64,000 bases of DNA from Artemisia argyi. Taxonomy: Eukaryota > Streptophyta > Magnoliopsida > Asterales > Asteraceae. The DNA lies in NCBI GenBank assembly GCA_030686995.1, contig CM060681.1, positions 167,404,333 to 167,468,332 on the forward strand, read 5' to 3'. Position 1 is the first letter of the stretch. Each line of letters starts with the position of its first letter. Under the pieces are notes generated by a model that ran no database searches, was not told the DNA's origin, and saw only the letters and a program-made list of their open reading frames with translations. The position numbers and the translations under genes were made by a program. This document shows positions 48,645-61,088 of this stretch, piece by piece.

Positions 48645-51600
48645 CTGGGGATCGCTCTCGGCTTAGAAATTTTGTGAAAAAGTTTATCGGGACAGTTAGA
48701 TTCGGAAACGACCACTTTGGAGCCATTATGGGGTATGGTGATTATGTGTTTGGTGACAGTGTGATTTCTAGAGTTTACTATGTGGAAGGACTTGGGCATA
48801 ATCTATTCTCTGTTGGACAATTTTGTGATTCCGATCTCGAAGTGGCCTTCAGAAAGCACACATGTATTGTTAGAGAATTGGATGGAATTGATCTTCTTAA
48901 GGGAAGTCGTGGTACTAATTTGTATACTATCTCTATCGAAGACATGATGCGGTCCTCTCCTATTTGCTTGCTCTCTAAGGCCTCAAAGAGCAAATCGTGG
49001 TTATGACACCGTCGTTTGAACCACTTGAACTTCGGCACCATTAATGAACTTTCTCGCAAAGATCTTGTTCGAGGCATGCCCAGATTGAAATATGAAAAGG
49101 ACCATCTTTGCATAGCATGTCAATTGGGTAAAAGCAAGAAGCACACTTACAAACCAAAACCCACCAACTCCAACACTGAAGTGCTCCATACCCTTCACAT
49201 GGATCTGTGCGGACCCATGAGAGTGCAGAGCTTTAATGGGAAAAGATATATTCTTGTAATTGTGGATGATTACTCACGATTTACATGGGTGAAGTTTTTA
49301 AGATCCAAGGATGAAACTCCCGAAATCATCATCAAAATCATCAAGCAGTTGCAAGTAAGGCTTAACAAGACCGTTAGAATCATTCGCACTGACAATGGAA
49401 CTGAGTTTGTTAACCAACAACTCACTCAATTTTATGAAAGTATCGACATCAGTCATCAAAAGAGTATTCCTCAAACTCCTCAACAAAATGGATTTGTTGA
49501 AAGACGTAATCGTACACTAGTTGAAGCTGCTCACACTATGTTGATATTCTTTAAAACACCAATGTTTCTATGGGCTGAAGCTATCGCTACTGCATGTTAC
49601 ACTCAAAATCGGTCGTTGATACATCCTCTCCACAACAAGACACCTTATGAGCTGGTGCATCTCAAAAAGCCTGATCTCTCCTTTGTTCGTGTGTTTGGAG
49701 CCCTGTGCTATCCAACTAACGATAATGAATACTTAGGGAAGCTCAAGGCTAAGGCTGATATTGGGGTATTCGTTGGATATGCGCCAGATCAAAAGGGGTA
49801 CCAAATCTACAACAAAAGAACCTGACAAATCATGGAAATAATCCATGTCACGTTTGATGAGCTGACAAAGCATATGGCTTCAGGACACACCAGTTCTGGA
49901 CCCTTACCAAATCTTTTATCTCCTGGACCAATTAGTTCGGGACTTGTATAGAATTCCAAACCTGTCACTCCTTATGTTCCTCCCACTTGTGAAGAATTGA
50001 AGAAGTTATTTGACCCCATGTTTGATGAGTACTTCGAGTCACAGCAACCTCATGAACTAGAACAGCAGGCTGCGGATCCTAATGATATGGCTGTAGGTGC
50101 CCCTCATGCCACTAATGGTCCGTCTACTTCCATCTCTCTTGACCTGGAAGTTCCAGAATGTAGCAACTCTCAACATGTGTCAAACATGCAATCATCTTCT
50201 GAACATCAAGGAATGACATCAGATAATTCTTGTGAAGTTAATCCTTTTGCTCCACCTGAAGATGAACCATTTGAAAATGTATTCACTCCTGAATCCTCCA
50301 ACGAAGCATCATCCTCAGGAGAATCCAACATTGTTATATCGGTTCACTACCCTCAACCTCATGAACATCTCCAAAAATGGACAAATGATCACCCTATTGA
50401 CAACATCATAGGAAATCCCTCACGACCGGTGTCCACCAGAAAGCAACTTGCTACCGATGCCTTGTGGTGCTTCTTCAATTCCATTCTATCCAAAACCGAA
50501 CCCACAGATTTCAAGGATGCGTTAACAAAAGAATGCTGGTTCACAACATTGTAAGAAGAAATCCATGAGTTTGATCGACTTGATGTATGGGAATTAGTGC
50601 CTCCTCCTGAATGCGCAATGATCATCGCTCTCAAATGGATCTTCAAAGTAAAACTTGATGAGCACGGTGATGTTTTGAAAAACAAGGCACAACTAGTTGC
50701 AAAAGGGTACAGTTAACAAGAGGGTATTGACTTTGAAGAATTGTTTGCACCGATTGCTCGTATCGAGGCCATTATAATCTTCCTTGCCAATGCTGCTAGT
50801 AGTAACATGATTGTTTACCAGATGGACGTTAAGACTGCTTTCTTGAATGGAGATTTGAAAGAAGTGGTCTATGTTACTCAACCTGATGGTTTCGTGGACC
50901 CTGAACGACAAAATCATGTGTATCATTTGAAGAAAGCACTGTATGGTCTAAAACAAGCTCCCAGAGCTTGGTACGACACTTTGTCCAAGTTTCTTCTTGC
51001 AAACCGATTCACCAAGGGTGTTGTTGATCCTACCTTGTTCACTAGGAAGACTGGAAACCATCTGCTTCATGTTCAAATTTATGTAGATGATATCATCTTT
51101 GCATCATCCGATTCCAATGAATGTGATCGATTTGCAAAAGAAATGAGTTCCAAGTTTCAAATGTCTATGATGGGACAAATGTCTTTCTTCTTGGGGTTAC
51201 AAATCTCACAAAATCTAAGCGGCATCTTCATTAATCAAGCCAAATATGCTAATGACATTCTAAAGAAATTTGGTTTTGATTCAAGTGACTCAGTAGACAC
51301 TCCAATGGTTTAAAGATCCAATCTTGATGACGATCCATCAGGCTCACCTGTTGATCAAACCAAATACAGAAGCATGATTGGATCTCTCATGTACCTCACA
51401 GCAAGCAGGCCAGGTCTTCTATTTGCAGTTTGTATGTGTGCTCGGTATCAATCCAAGCCTACCAAAAAGCACATGGAAGTAGTCAAGATAATATTTAGGT
51501 ATCTTCAAAGGACCATTCACATGGGTCTCTGGTACCCTAAAGACAATGCAATGGCTCTTACGGCTTACTCAAGTGCTGACCATGCGGGGTGTCAAGATAC

Positions 51601-52063
51601 TCGCAGAAGTACGTCACGAGGTGCTTAATATTTGGGTGAGAAACTTGTAAGCTAGTCATTGAAAAAGCAAATGTGTACATCAATATCATCCACAGAGGCA
51701 GAATACATTGCCATGTCCTCGTGCTGTGCTCAAATTTTTTGGATGAGATCACAACTATCGGATTATGGGTTTAACTTCAACAAAATCCCGATGTACTGTG
51801 ATAACAAAAGTGCCATTGCTTTGTGCTGCAACAATGTCCAGAACTCCAGATCCAAGCATATTGACATCCGTCATCACTTCATCAGAGAACAAGTGGAGAA
51901 AGGGGTAGTGGAACTCTACTTTGTGAGGACAGAGTTTCAACTGGCTGATATCTTTTCAACGGTTCTCTCTCGAGAAAGATTCCAGTTCATTCTTCCACGA
52001 CTTGGGATGATGAGCCTTACACCAGAAACTCTTAAGTGTCTTCAGGAAGAGAATGAAGAGTGA
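48542..52063 (+). pseudogene. pol of copia 2 (protease, integrase, RT, RNase H), full length with eight stops
   Basis: One continuous frame of about 1170 codons. Protease: WYLDSGCSKHMTGD, DSG at 48620-48628. Integrase: HHCC finger (H at 49007, LNHLNFG; C-x2-C in CIACQLGK) and the core triad Asp 49202, Asp 49391, Glu 49499, an exact D-x35-E. Reverse transcriptase: [38 protein letters not shown] at 51080-51091. RNase [33 protein letters not shown]. It ends EENEE at 52063. Stops lie at 49004, 49823, 49949, 50552, 50714, 51311, 51626 and 51653; there is no frameshift, so damage is by point mutation. Domain order (integrase before RT) is Ty1/copia. Sirevirus-related is the best guess. Confidence 0.95.
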
Positions 52064-52731
52064 ATGAGTGATTTCACATATCCTTTGTACATAGCTTAAA
52101 ACAAAAAGAAAATAGAAAAATATAAAACCTATAAAAACCATAAAAATACGAAAAAATCATAAAAAATCCAAAAATATTCTTCTCATGACATGTCTCTTGT
52201 GTAATCAATATTATGTACAGTTCTAGAAATGTCATTCAATAATGACACAAAATCATACATATGCTTGAGCAAGAGTTTTTCTTTTTCAAATAATGTTTTT
52301 CTAAAACATGTCATTTCTCAAAACATTCTTCAAAATTATGGCTTGCAGTCATTTCAGGCTGTAACCCGGACTTAAAATTTTGGCTTGCTATTACTTCAGA
52401 TAGAAACCCGCTTTTCAAAATAGGGAAAACACGTCGCCAAAAAGATGGTTGTTCCTTTTACCGGGAGAAGTTCACCTGGGCATGGATTACTTTATATCCG
52501 TGTTTCCTCGATCTAATGTACGCTTCAGTGCATTATTTCTTGATAAAGAAGAGAAGTCTTCTTTTTATCACAAATACTTTTCCTTCCATGATTCTTCCGG
52601 AAAGTATTTGTACAAAACTTGGTGGTACCATGAAATTTTTGAAAATCAATCAAACTTGAAATTTTTCATAAAATTCATCACTCAATCAATGCCAACAATT
52701 TTTTCTTCAAAAATATAAATGGGTCATTGAT
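52064..52731 (+). other. 3' noncoding region of copia 2, truncated by copia 3
   Basis: Matches the reverse complement of 21331-22216 in copia 1. An 89-codon frame at 52449-52718 is not conserved as protein. The homology ends at GATTGAGGG, where the LTR of copia 3 begins. The 3' LTR of copia 2 should therefore lie to the right of the window. Confidence 0.75.
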
Positions 52732-53082
52732 TGAGGGTATTAGGTCACCATTTATAACATAAACCACATAGAAATCTAGAGAGAGAAAGTAAGAGGAGAG
52801 AGAGAGTGGAAGGAACTCTTAAGATGAAATGAAAATGAACTTGTAATTACCAAGAGAACCAACACCCTCCTTGGAGGGTTACAACTCTATTTATAGTGGA
52901 GATCTACGGCTTCTCATAACTATTACAATATTACACATCTAGCCCTTAGACCTTTACATAACATGTAAACTTAGCATAAAACTATTAAAAACATATTAAA
53001 TCATTAACGTACTAACATAATATTGCAACGTATTACAAAACTCAATGACCGACACTTGATTTAACAAAGTGTGTTCCCAACA
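52732..53082 (-). mobile_element. 3' LTR of copia 3
   Basis: About 351 bp on the minus strand. In element sense it starts TGTTGGGAACACAC (at 53082), has TATA box TATAAATA (52895-52888) and directly after it the palindrome ACCCTCC-AA-GGAGGGT (52864-52879). The polypurine tract GGGGGAGAT follows at 53083-53091. The far end (52732) is approximate, because target and LTR share GAGGG. Confidence 0.8.
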
Positions 53083-55434
53083 ATCTCCCCCTAAGTGTTG
53101 GTCATCAAAGGTTGCCCGACGTCGTCATCTTCTTAACTTTGACATAGTAGTTGACGTCTTCAAAAATGTTGCAAAATCTTTCATTGTTCATCGTTCTTTG
53201 CTCTTTGTTGATATGGTAGTGATCATATTATGAAGTTATCCGCCTTTCGTCACTTTTGTGTCTGTGGTGGTTGTCCGCCATTCCAACATGCTCATACATC
53301 TTTGGATTTGGACTTTCACATGCACGTAGTTCCCTTTTTTTCGCTTTGATCTTTAGTCTCTTAACTTTGTAGATTCTTCTTTTTGGCGTAGAATCTTTCT
53401 TTTGAACTTTGTGTTGCTTAGATCTTTGGGGGAGCTTTTCATTGAATTCAAGATGTATGTATGATCATGTGGAATCTATCGCCATGGAGGTGATGTGTAG
53501 CTGCAGGTAAACAGTTAGCAATAAACAACCGGTACTTACAGGTAAGGAATTAGAGATCATCAACAGCATAGTGTGAAGACTCCTTCTAACCCTCACCAAG
53601 GCCGTTCCCAATTCGGATACTCCCGAGGAAGCTTACGAGACCTACTAAGTAGCTCAACGAATGGGTGAGTCGCTGGGAATCACTCCACGACTGTAGACCG
53701 TTTTGGAACCACCACGAACACTAAGCGTAACCCACAAGGAGTTACCGAAGTGACCTGCTGTCAGGGCTATTTGATGTTGACCCTGGCAGGATTTCCGTTC
53801 AATCATTGAGAAATACTTATGTAAATTCTCTCATAAACGTTCTCGGCAGATTGCTAGGATCTGCGAAGGACTTGATAATTTACAGCTGGTGTCCATTGAT
53901 GTAGAACACTAATTGTAGAAATATTAAGTGTTCCTAAGAGATCTTTGATGAATCTCATGGCTCTAGACTCGATAAGTGCACATTTTGGTTTCCTATGTGG
54001 AGACTAGGGAGGGGTCTCCTGCTTCAATATCAACCATCTCTAAGAGATAAGTTGATAGATTACACCGGTTCCCCGTGAGAATAAAACAAGCTCTTTTAAG
54101 AGAACTTGAGTGGCTAGAATGTTAAGTGCAGTGCGTCACTGGGTCCATGACGTCTTTATCTTCAATACCGGCGTCGCCTTAGCAACAATCAGTAGTATAC
54201 AAATTGTACCCGGTGTCTGCCCTAAGGTTGAACATATGGAGGGCTATTTCTTTTCACCCTTTTCTTTACTTTTCTTTTTAATTCTTCAACCCTTCTTTCT
54301 CCTTTCATTCTTTTCTCCTTTTTTTCATATCATACCTAAGGACTTCTAATTCTAACTATTGGTGATGTGCTTGGGTAGATCCCTCTGGCTCTGGCGGATC
54401 ATAGGACGGTTTTCCCTAACCTTAGTCACCTTATAACTCCATGACTATCCTATAATTGCCATTGAAACCATTTATAGAAAATCTCTCAAAGTGTTTATTA
54501 TTGCAAGACAAGTTTTGTTTACACTTTGAGAGTTTTGATTTTTTTTTGAAGGACTCCCCCGACACATGTGCTCACGAGTATTTAAGAAATTTGCACATGC
54601 GGGAGGAGTAAGCACTTTTTGAATTGATCCATTCTTAATGGATATATACCCAAGGGACACGTTTACGTTGCTAGTTAAAGGGATGCATTTTCAGCTTTTA
54701 GGTGACAACTAGCCCTAGTAACTAAATTGAAGTTGTTAACATTCCTTGAAAAGGAAGTTAGACCCATCAAAGTATACATCTAAGAAGAGCTTCTCGAAAC
54801 GGTACTTTCTACTTTGACAAGTCCTGTTCGAGACACGTTTACGTCGCTAGTTAAAGAGATGCATTGTTAGTTTTTAGGTGATAACTAGCTCTAGTAACTA
54901 ACTTGAAATTATTACCCGTCGAGGACAAATCTTTTCGAATAATAACTTCTGTTGTTTCGTCAATTCTTGGGTTAATTCTAAGTCTAGCTCGCATGATATT
55001 CAACTTTAAGCATCTTTGAACTTTCATATTTTAATCACTTTTTCTCCCCCTCAAAAATAGCATATAAGATGATGTTTTTGATAAACTTTTTGATTAAAAT
55101 ATGCCTTTCGAGTCTTACGGTGAGAAATCAACAAGAACTTTGATTTTAAGAGCGATGATTTTTTCAAGTGTTCCCCCTCAACAAGTGAATACTTATTGAG
55201 GTGAAATACTTGTCTTTTGAGCAGAATTATGAAAATCAGAAAACGTTTGATTAATACTACTCAAAAGTAAGAAGCCTTCGCTCCTTATATCAGGATTGAG
55301 GCACTGATGCGTACCTCAGGGTCCTTTTTTTACAAGAACGGGTTGTACACTGTAATATGTGCACAAACCAAAGTTGTAAATGAAGAAAATTATGATGAAA
55401 CAATGATGATGTTATACCTAAATAATCAGACCGG
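53083..55434 (-). other. 3' noncoding region of copia 3
   Basis: Homologous to 10058-12107 of copia 1, in the same orientation, over about 2 kb. It shows the donor/branch/acceptor-like block (53501-53539), the CTGGCTCTGGCGGATCATAG block and repeated GGGGGAG tracts in element sense (near 54554, 55043 and 55171). A 79-codon plus frame at 54110 has no recognised family. Confidence 0.7.
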
Positions 55435-55946
55435 TGGAGTATCCGGACAGCGATAAGTGAGAATGTTCGGAATAGGTGCCCTTCCTCCAATCAAGCTCTC
55501 CAATCTGCGTATGTACTCTCTGAACTTCAATCTGTGATCAATTCTGTCCATGAACTTAAGTGCTTCTTTCACATCTTGTCTTTCTTATCCCACATTTATC
55601 CCCCTATCATGTTCCTTGAGCTTTTGATCCAGCTTTATCCTGACGAATTTGAGAGTCTAATCCCCGAACTTTTGAAGCTCATCGTATCTCATGAATTTGT
55701 AACCATCCTTATAAGGGTATATGACTCCAAATGGTTTGTTGTTGAAGATGAAAGGTCTCAAATACGGGATGCCTGGAATTTGTGTTTGTGGAGCAGTAAA
55801 GTTGAGTGACGTTTGATAGCTTTCAACCCCTAATTGTGCATCCTCAACTCTTGCCTTGATGATGGTTTGGCGCATGAAGAGCATAATAGAGTTGATGATG
55901 TCATACTGAAGGCTACCAGGCAGATGCTGAAGTTTGCCTTGAACCT
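55435..55946 (-). pseudogene. C-terminal domain of a copia-associated extra ORF (copia 3)
   Basis: Minus-strand frame from about 55946 down to a stop at about 55435, with two internal stops. It contains LIKVQGKLQHLPGSLQYDII, RVEDAQLGVESYQT, PFGVIYPYKDGYKFMRYDE, LQKFGD and, after the stops, HRLKFREYIRRLESLIGGR. I recall the pattern GKL-x-x-LPG, VED-x-QLG-x-ESYQ, K-F-x-DGTL, R-x-x-RSLE-x-x-VGGR from hypothetical proteins encoded next to copia pol in composite-family genomes. Its function is unknown to me. The N-terminal part is cut off by the LTR inserted at 55947. Confidence 0.6.
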
Positions 55947-57943
55947 TGATGAGTGTGTAAATACTCATCATTTTTGTCGTATCTGAACTGCCAAAACATC
56001 CAAAAACACTCAGAAATGCATCAAAATACTGAAAATATCTCAGGATTGTGTTTTATATGCTTCAGATGCAAAATGATTGAAAACAAATGAAAAACGAACA
56101 AAGTTTGCATAATTGGCAGTTTGAGTCCCTCAACTTTCAAAACTTGTCAAAATTAGTCCCTGAGCATTTATTTTGGAAAAAAAATCACCAAAGGTCCTTT
56201 TTAAATCACAAGTTATCATAATTAGTCCTTTGGTGAAAAGTTTCAAAAGTTGTCAAGTTTGGTCCCTATACTTTGCAAAGTTGTCAAAAATGGTCCCTTG
56301 GATTTAAAACTTTGGAAAAATCAAATATGGTCCTTGTGCTATTCATCTTTGGCAAATATGGTACTTGGGTGAGAAGTTTGGAGAGATTACAATATTGGTC
56401 CCTCAACTCTGAAGGATTGGCAGATTTAGTCCCTAAGGTGTAAAAAATGGAAATTATCATCTATAACCCTTGTACTATTCACACTTGGCAGGAATCGCCC
56501 TTGGAATACCTTTGGAAGATTTACACACCCAACCCTTCAAAATTCAGAATATTACATTTGTGGTCCTTGTTGTTACTACTAAAACCAAACGGGCTCCTTT
56601 TTAATAATAATCCCAAAATCCAAATTCAACAAACACAACCCATAACCAGGCCCAACCTTCCCCAGCCCAATCCATTCCCCGTTTTATTATAAAATGGTCA
56701 AACCATTTGACCAAACCACCCTTCCCTCCAAACCACTCATCCCTGCCAAAACCACCCTGGTTTCCCTCCTCCTACCATCACCACTTGACTAAAACTCCAT
56801 CATCACCTCCCCACACCCTCTGCACCTAACATCACCTCCACAATTAATGCCCCACCCCCTGCTATACGCAACGGAGGAATTTGCCTTATCTTCTTTTTGG
56901 CGCCAAAAGCGTTCAATGGCCAAGATCAAATTTTACATATCCTACAGCCAAGATTATTGCTGGGAAAAGACAATGGCACCCCTCAAACCCTAATTCAAGG
57001 TTATAAATAGAAGAAGTGCAAGGAATGAAGAGTATCTAGTTTAATTTAGTCATTTAGTGTCGTTATTGTAAACTTTCAAGTTCTAGTGTAAACTTTAGCT
57101 TTTAAAGTATGAATTAAGTTATTTTTAGTGTATTCCAACCTTTTCCATTAATAAAAATCAAGTTTCAATTTGATTCTCAGTCTATGTAATTTCTTTTTAT
57201 TTGAAAAATCTCAAAAAGCTTAATTGTTGTTTATAGTTGTTACCTTGGATTGATTAGGCCACATAAGCTCCCTATAAGGCTTATCAAAGCTTTTAGAAAC
57301 CATAAAAATCAGTTTAGTATCAAAAAGCAAAAATACAAAAAAATAAGAAAAAAAATAGAAATAAAATAAAAAATGCAGGATCATGAAGAAGATGGCTGGA
57401 GCACAGTTGATTAAGGATGGCTGTGGGTTAGTGGTTTTGTGGAGAACCTTTAGGTGTGGTATATGGTCCTTGGTTACTTGTTTCTCACCTGGATGCTCTT
57501 GTACGCCTTAATTTACATTTTTGCATTTTACTGTAGACTACCTTGTTTAGTGCTTATTTGTGTTTCTTTGATGTTTGGTAGTTAGATTATTGCTTAAGGT
57601 TGATAGCATGTTCACTAGTTTTCCATATTCATCATTATCTCATTCTAACTGCTAAGATAGTATAATATTGTATTTAGGTCTGTAGTTGTTATCTGTGGTT
57701 CATCTTTGTTAACATAAGCTTAAGTCATCATTTAATAACCGTAGGAATTGGATTTGAGGCTAAAATCATTGATATAGTTTAGAAATTACATAATAAGCCT
57801 TTATTTAGGGGTGTTTGGTTCATGCCCTTTATCTGTGTTTCAGACTGCTTGTGTTGTTATTATTGGTTTTGACAAGTCATGTTAGGCCTAATTAGTCTAT
57901 ATCAGTCATAAAATACTCAGGTTCTTAGTCAAAAGTCAAATTT
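55947..57943 (+). mobile_element. LTR of the TGATGAGTG family, right part cut by element D
   Basis: Begins TGATGAGTG, folding into a 7-bp hairpin (55948-55969), like the start of the solo LTR at 46121-46099 on the other strand. Shared features follow: AACTGCCAAAAC, many repeats of the phrase TTGGTCCCT (about 56120-56430) and a GGCGCCAAAA block (56900, compare 45439). TATA box TATAAATA is at 57002-57009. About 2.0 of an expected 3.4 kb is present before element D interrupts it. The 81-codon frame at 56447 is not recognised. Confidence 0.8.
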
Positions 57944-58444
57944 TGTCACACCCCCAAAATCGGGTCCAGCGGAAGCATACATGTAGCTGGGGTGTAACTC
58001 AATTGGTATTACAACACAGGTTCAAAACTGGTTTTCACTTGAATTATTTAGAATAAAATAGCTTAATCAAAAATGTTGAATTTACATTTTTATAAGTAGT
58101 GCGGAAATAGGCCCTTAAAATAGTTAAGAACGGTCCCCATATGAATATCAGAGTCTTCTATGACCATGCCATGCCCTGCCAAAACCTCCAGTAGCGTGCC
58201 GTTGCTTAATACCTGAAAATACATGCTAAAGTGTCAACACGAGGTTGGTGAGTTCATAGAGTTTGTTTAACAAATAATGCCTATAGAGAAAAGATCGCCC
58301 AACAAAGGCATCGTAAAACCACTCAGTTCCAAGTCCCGCCATAAGAGACTTGTAACCTGTGTGTTCACAACCCACTGCCAAATATGTTATAGTCTATGGA
58401 AACAAAAGTAATATGTGGACCAATAATCAAAGATAAGTGTAGTT

Positions 58445-58591
58445 TGACCAATACATTTGGTTACGTGACCAATTCATTTGGTTATGTTACCCGTACATTC
58501 GGATATGTGACCCGTTCATTCGGTTAAGTAACCTGTACATTCGGATATGTGACCCGTTCATTCGGTTAAGTGACCCGTACATTCGGATATG
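58445..58591. repeat. seven-copy 21-bp tandem array in LTR of element D
   Basis: Seven units of exactly 21 bp on the pattern TGACCCGT-x-CATTCGG-x-x-A-x-G. In the last five, units ending GGATATG and GGTTAAG alternate, giving a 42-bp higher-order period. Confidence 0.9.
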
Positions 58592-59276
58592 TATGTACAT
58601 AGTGGTGAAGCTAGTTCATTTGGTTAAGTGTGCATCGTAATGGAAAAGACTTGGGTCCGAAGATAAAAGATTAAGTGTGATGCAAATGAATATACACTAC
58701 ATTCGAATGTGTAAGAAATTCCTAAATGGAGCAAGTAAATGTTTGACTAAGCATGTAGCAAAAACCAATTAAATCAAGTATACATTTAGATGGAAACGAG
58801 CATGTATTCTCCCCCAAAACCGTTATAAAACAAGTTAAAATAGTAGGGGCTATGACTCACCTGGAGCGATAGCTACGATGACAAGAATGGATACACTGAA
58901 ATGAGGCACGATCTCTAACCGCAACCTAATATGAGTAATAACGATCTACTTTAGATCATGACGTGATGAAATGAATGCACATGCACACGGTACCTATACC
59001 ACTCGTAACTTGGAAATGCTAGTTATTGTCAAAGTAAAATAGTTTCCATACTTAGGAAAATAAGTTCAAATATAGAAGTATATAACTTGTCGTAGTATAT
59101 CGTATAAAAATGTTAGTGTTATATTCCTCGTCTTGAAAACCTTATAATAATGTCTAGTAGTCGCGTAATAAACCTTGAGTCGTACGTATTTCGTTAATTA
59201 AAAAATAAACTCCTTGAATAAGAAATCTAGAAAATATATTATTTAGTACGTAGTTATATTATTTTCTAGTAGTGAC

Positions 59277-59279
<3 letters not shown>

Positions 59280-59329
<50 letters not shown>
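59280..59329. repeat. (TA)n microsatellite in LTR of element D
   Basis: About 25 TA units. Confidence 0.95.
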
Positions 59330-59331
<2 letters not shown>

Positions 59332-61088
59332 TTGACGATTTTAAAACGTGTATAACTTGGTCGTTTTAAGCTCATTTTACTCGTTCTTTATATCCACGGA
59401 TTCGTTTTAGTATATACTAATATATTTTCAATAGCTCGGCTCCTCTAGGTTATGTTTAACGCCTCTATTTGCCCGTCGAAAACTGTCAAACAGCATGCAG
59501 TTTTTCAGAAAATAGTTTTCGTCGTTAAATTCGGAAAATCATATCTCCTTCGTTATTAACTCGTTTTAATCCGTTCTTTCGCCCACGGCTTCGTTTTTGA
59601 AAGTATTTTCTAAATCTTTGTTCAAAAATATCCCCTGAGTTACTGAGTTTCCCACGTTTTCAAAATAATGACAGTAGGTATTTATATAGTTTCATAAATC
59701 ATTTTCCTAGTTTCAAACTTGTTTCAACTTCAACCAAACCACTTTCAATCACCACAAATCTAGTCTAATCTTACCATACACCTTCTTAGGGTGTCATGGG
59801 TTCTTAAACATCATCAATCTAGTGGATCTAACAAAGAAATCCAAAATAAACATTTCTAGGGTTTATAAGTTAATAGTTTATAAAATGAAGTAGTATAAGC
59901 TAACAAATGCATAAGATCTTGTATGAAAACCATATGATCAATATAAATACTTGAAGAAATAATGAAAATAATTTTTTATGAACTTACTTTGAATGGGTTA
60001 GTTGTTTGGATGAAGAAAACCTAAGGATCCTTGAGTTTATATTGCAAAACTCAAACAAGGATAACTATGTGATCTAAATTATATCTTGATCTTTGAAAAA
60101 TTGTTGTTCTTGCTTCCTCTTGTTGTTTTGCCGAGACCCAAAAAGGAGAGAACAAGGAAGAAAGTTTCTAGTTGTTATTTGGGAAATGAGGTGAAAAATG
60201 GATATGCATAGTATATGTATTATTGATCTAGTAGGCAAGATCCACAAATCAAGGAAAACAACAAGGGGGGGGGGGGGGCAATTTATGAGAAAAGAAAGAA
60301 AAACAAGATGGAATGTGTAAGAAAGTGGGTGATTATTAGTATTATTGTGTATATATTATTAGTTTTAGAGAATATCGGGTACCGAGTTAACTAAAAATAA
60401 AATTTAACAGTACCAATTAAAATATAACAATGTTGTAAAAATTATAAAATTACATTCCTGATGAGAATTGGGTGTTAAAATATTTATCGGGTTGAAATAA
60501 CGCAAACCGACGGAGTTATAAGCTCCGACCGTGAAATATAGTCATTGATTTGAAAACACCAGGTAAACTAATAAAATAAATTTTTATATTATTAAAATGA
60601 ATATAAAGATATATTTGGATCATAGTCGGGAGTGTCGGACGTGTTAGTCACATTATTGGTCGTTTGTTAACGTTTATTTAGAAATAATTATACGTAAAAG
60701 TCAATTATACCAAAAGTACTAATTTAAATAACCTACGAGTGGAATAGTATGCAAGTGACATAATGATGATACGTAGACTATTTCTAGTCTGTATGAGATG
60801 TCCCTATTGATTATGCATGAATTCGCACCTGAACCAATACGGTTACGCGAATTTAAATACTCGTAAACTAAATTTATGATGAAATGAGTAATGCATGTGA
60901 ATAGTGAAATTTCTTCCAGAAATGAATAGTGTCAAGTGAATAGTAAAATTTTTGAACGCTTATCAGAATATCAAATTGACCTCAAAAATGATGAATAGTG
61001 ATAGATGAATAGTAAATGATGAATAGTAACCCCGTGAATAGTAAATTGTCGAGGTTTGCAAAATGACCGGAAATTACGAGTTGTGACA

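Larger units (their letters stand above)
57944..61088 (-). mobile_element. 3' LTR of chromovirus element D
   Basis: 3145 bp, TGTCACACCCCC to TTGTGACA. Its first 160 bp match the start of the second LTR at 63841-64000 with two transitions. It contains the 21-bp array (58445-58591), the conserved block (58210-58253), an AT run (59280-59329) and a G14 run (60265-60278). The left flank AATTT should recur after the right LTR, outside the window. Confidence 0.9.

Noticed and set aside
52449..52718. 89-codon frame after copia 2 pol
   Set aside because: The homologous stretch in copia 1 is not open, so it is noncoding.
56120..56430. TTGGTCCCT phrase repeats as a tandem gene family or satellite
   Set aside because: Spacing and sequence are irregular and the same phrase occurs in the related LTR at 45600-45960; it is part of the LTR.
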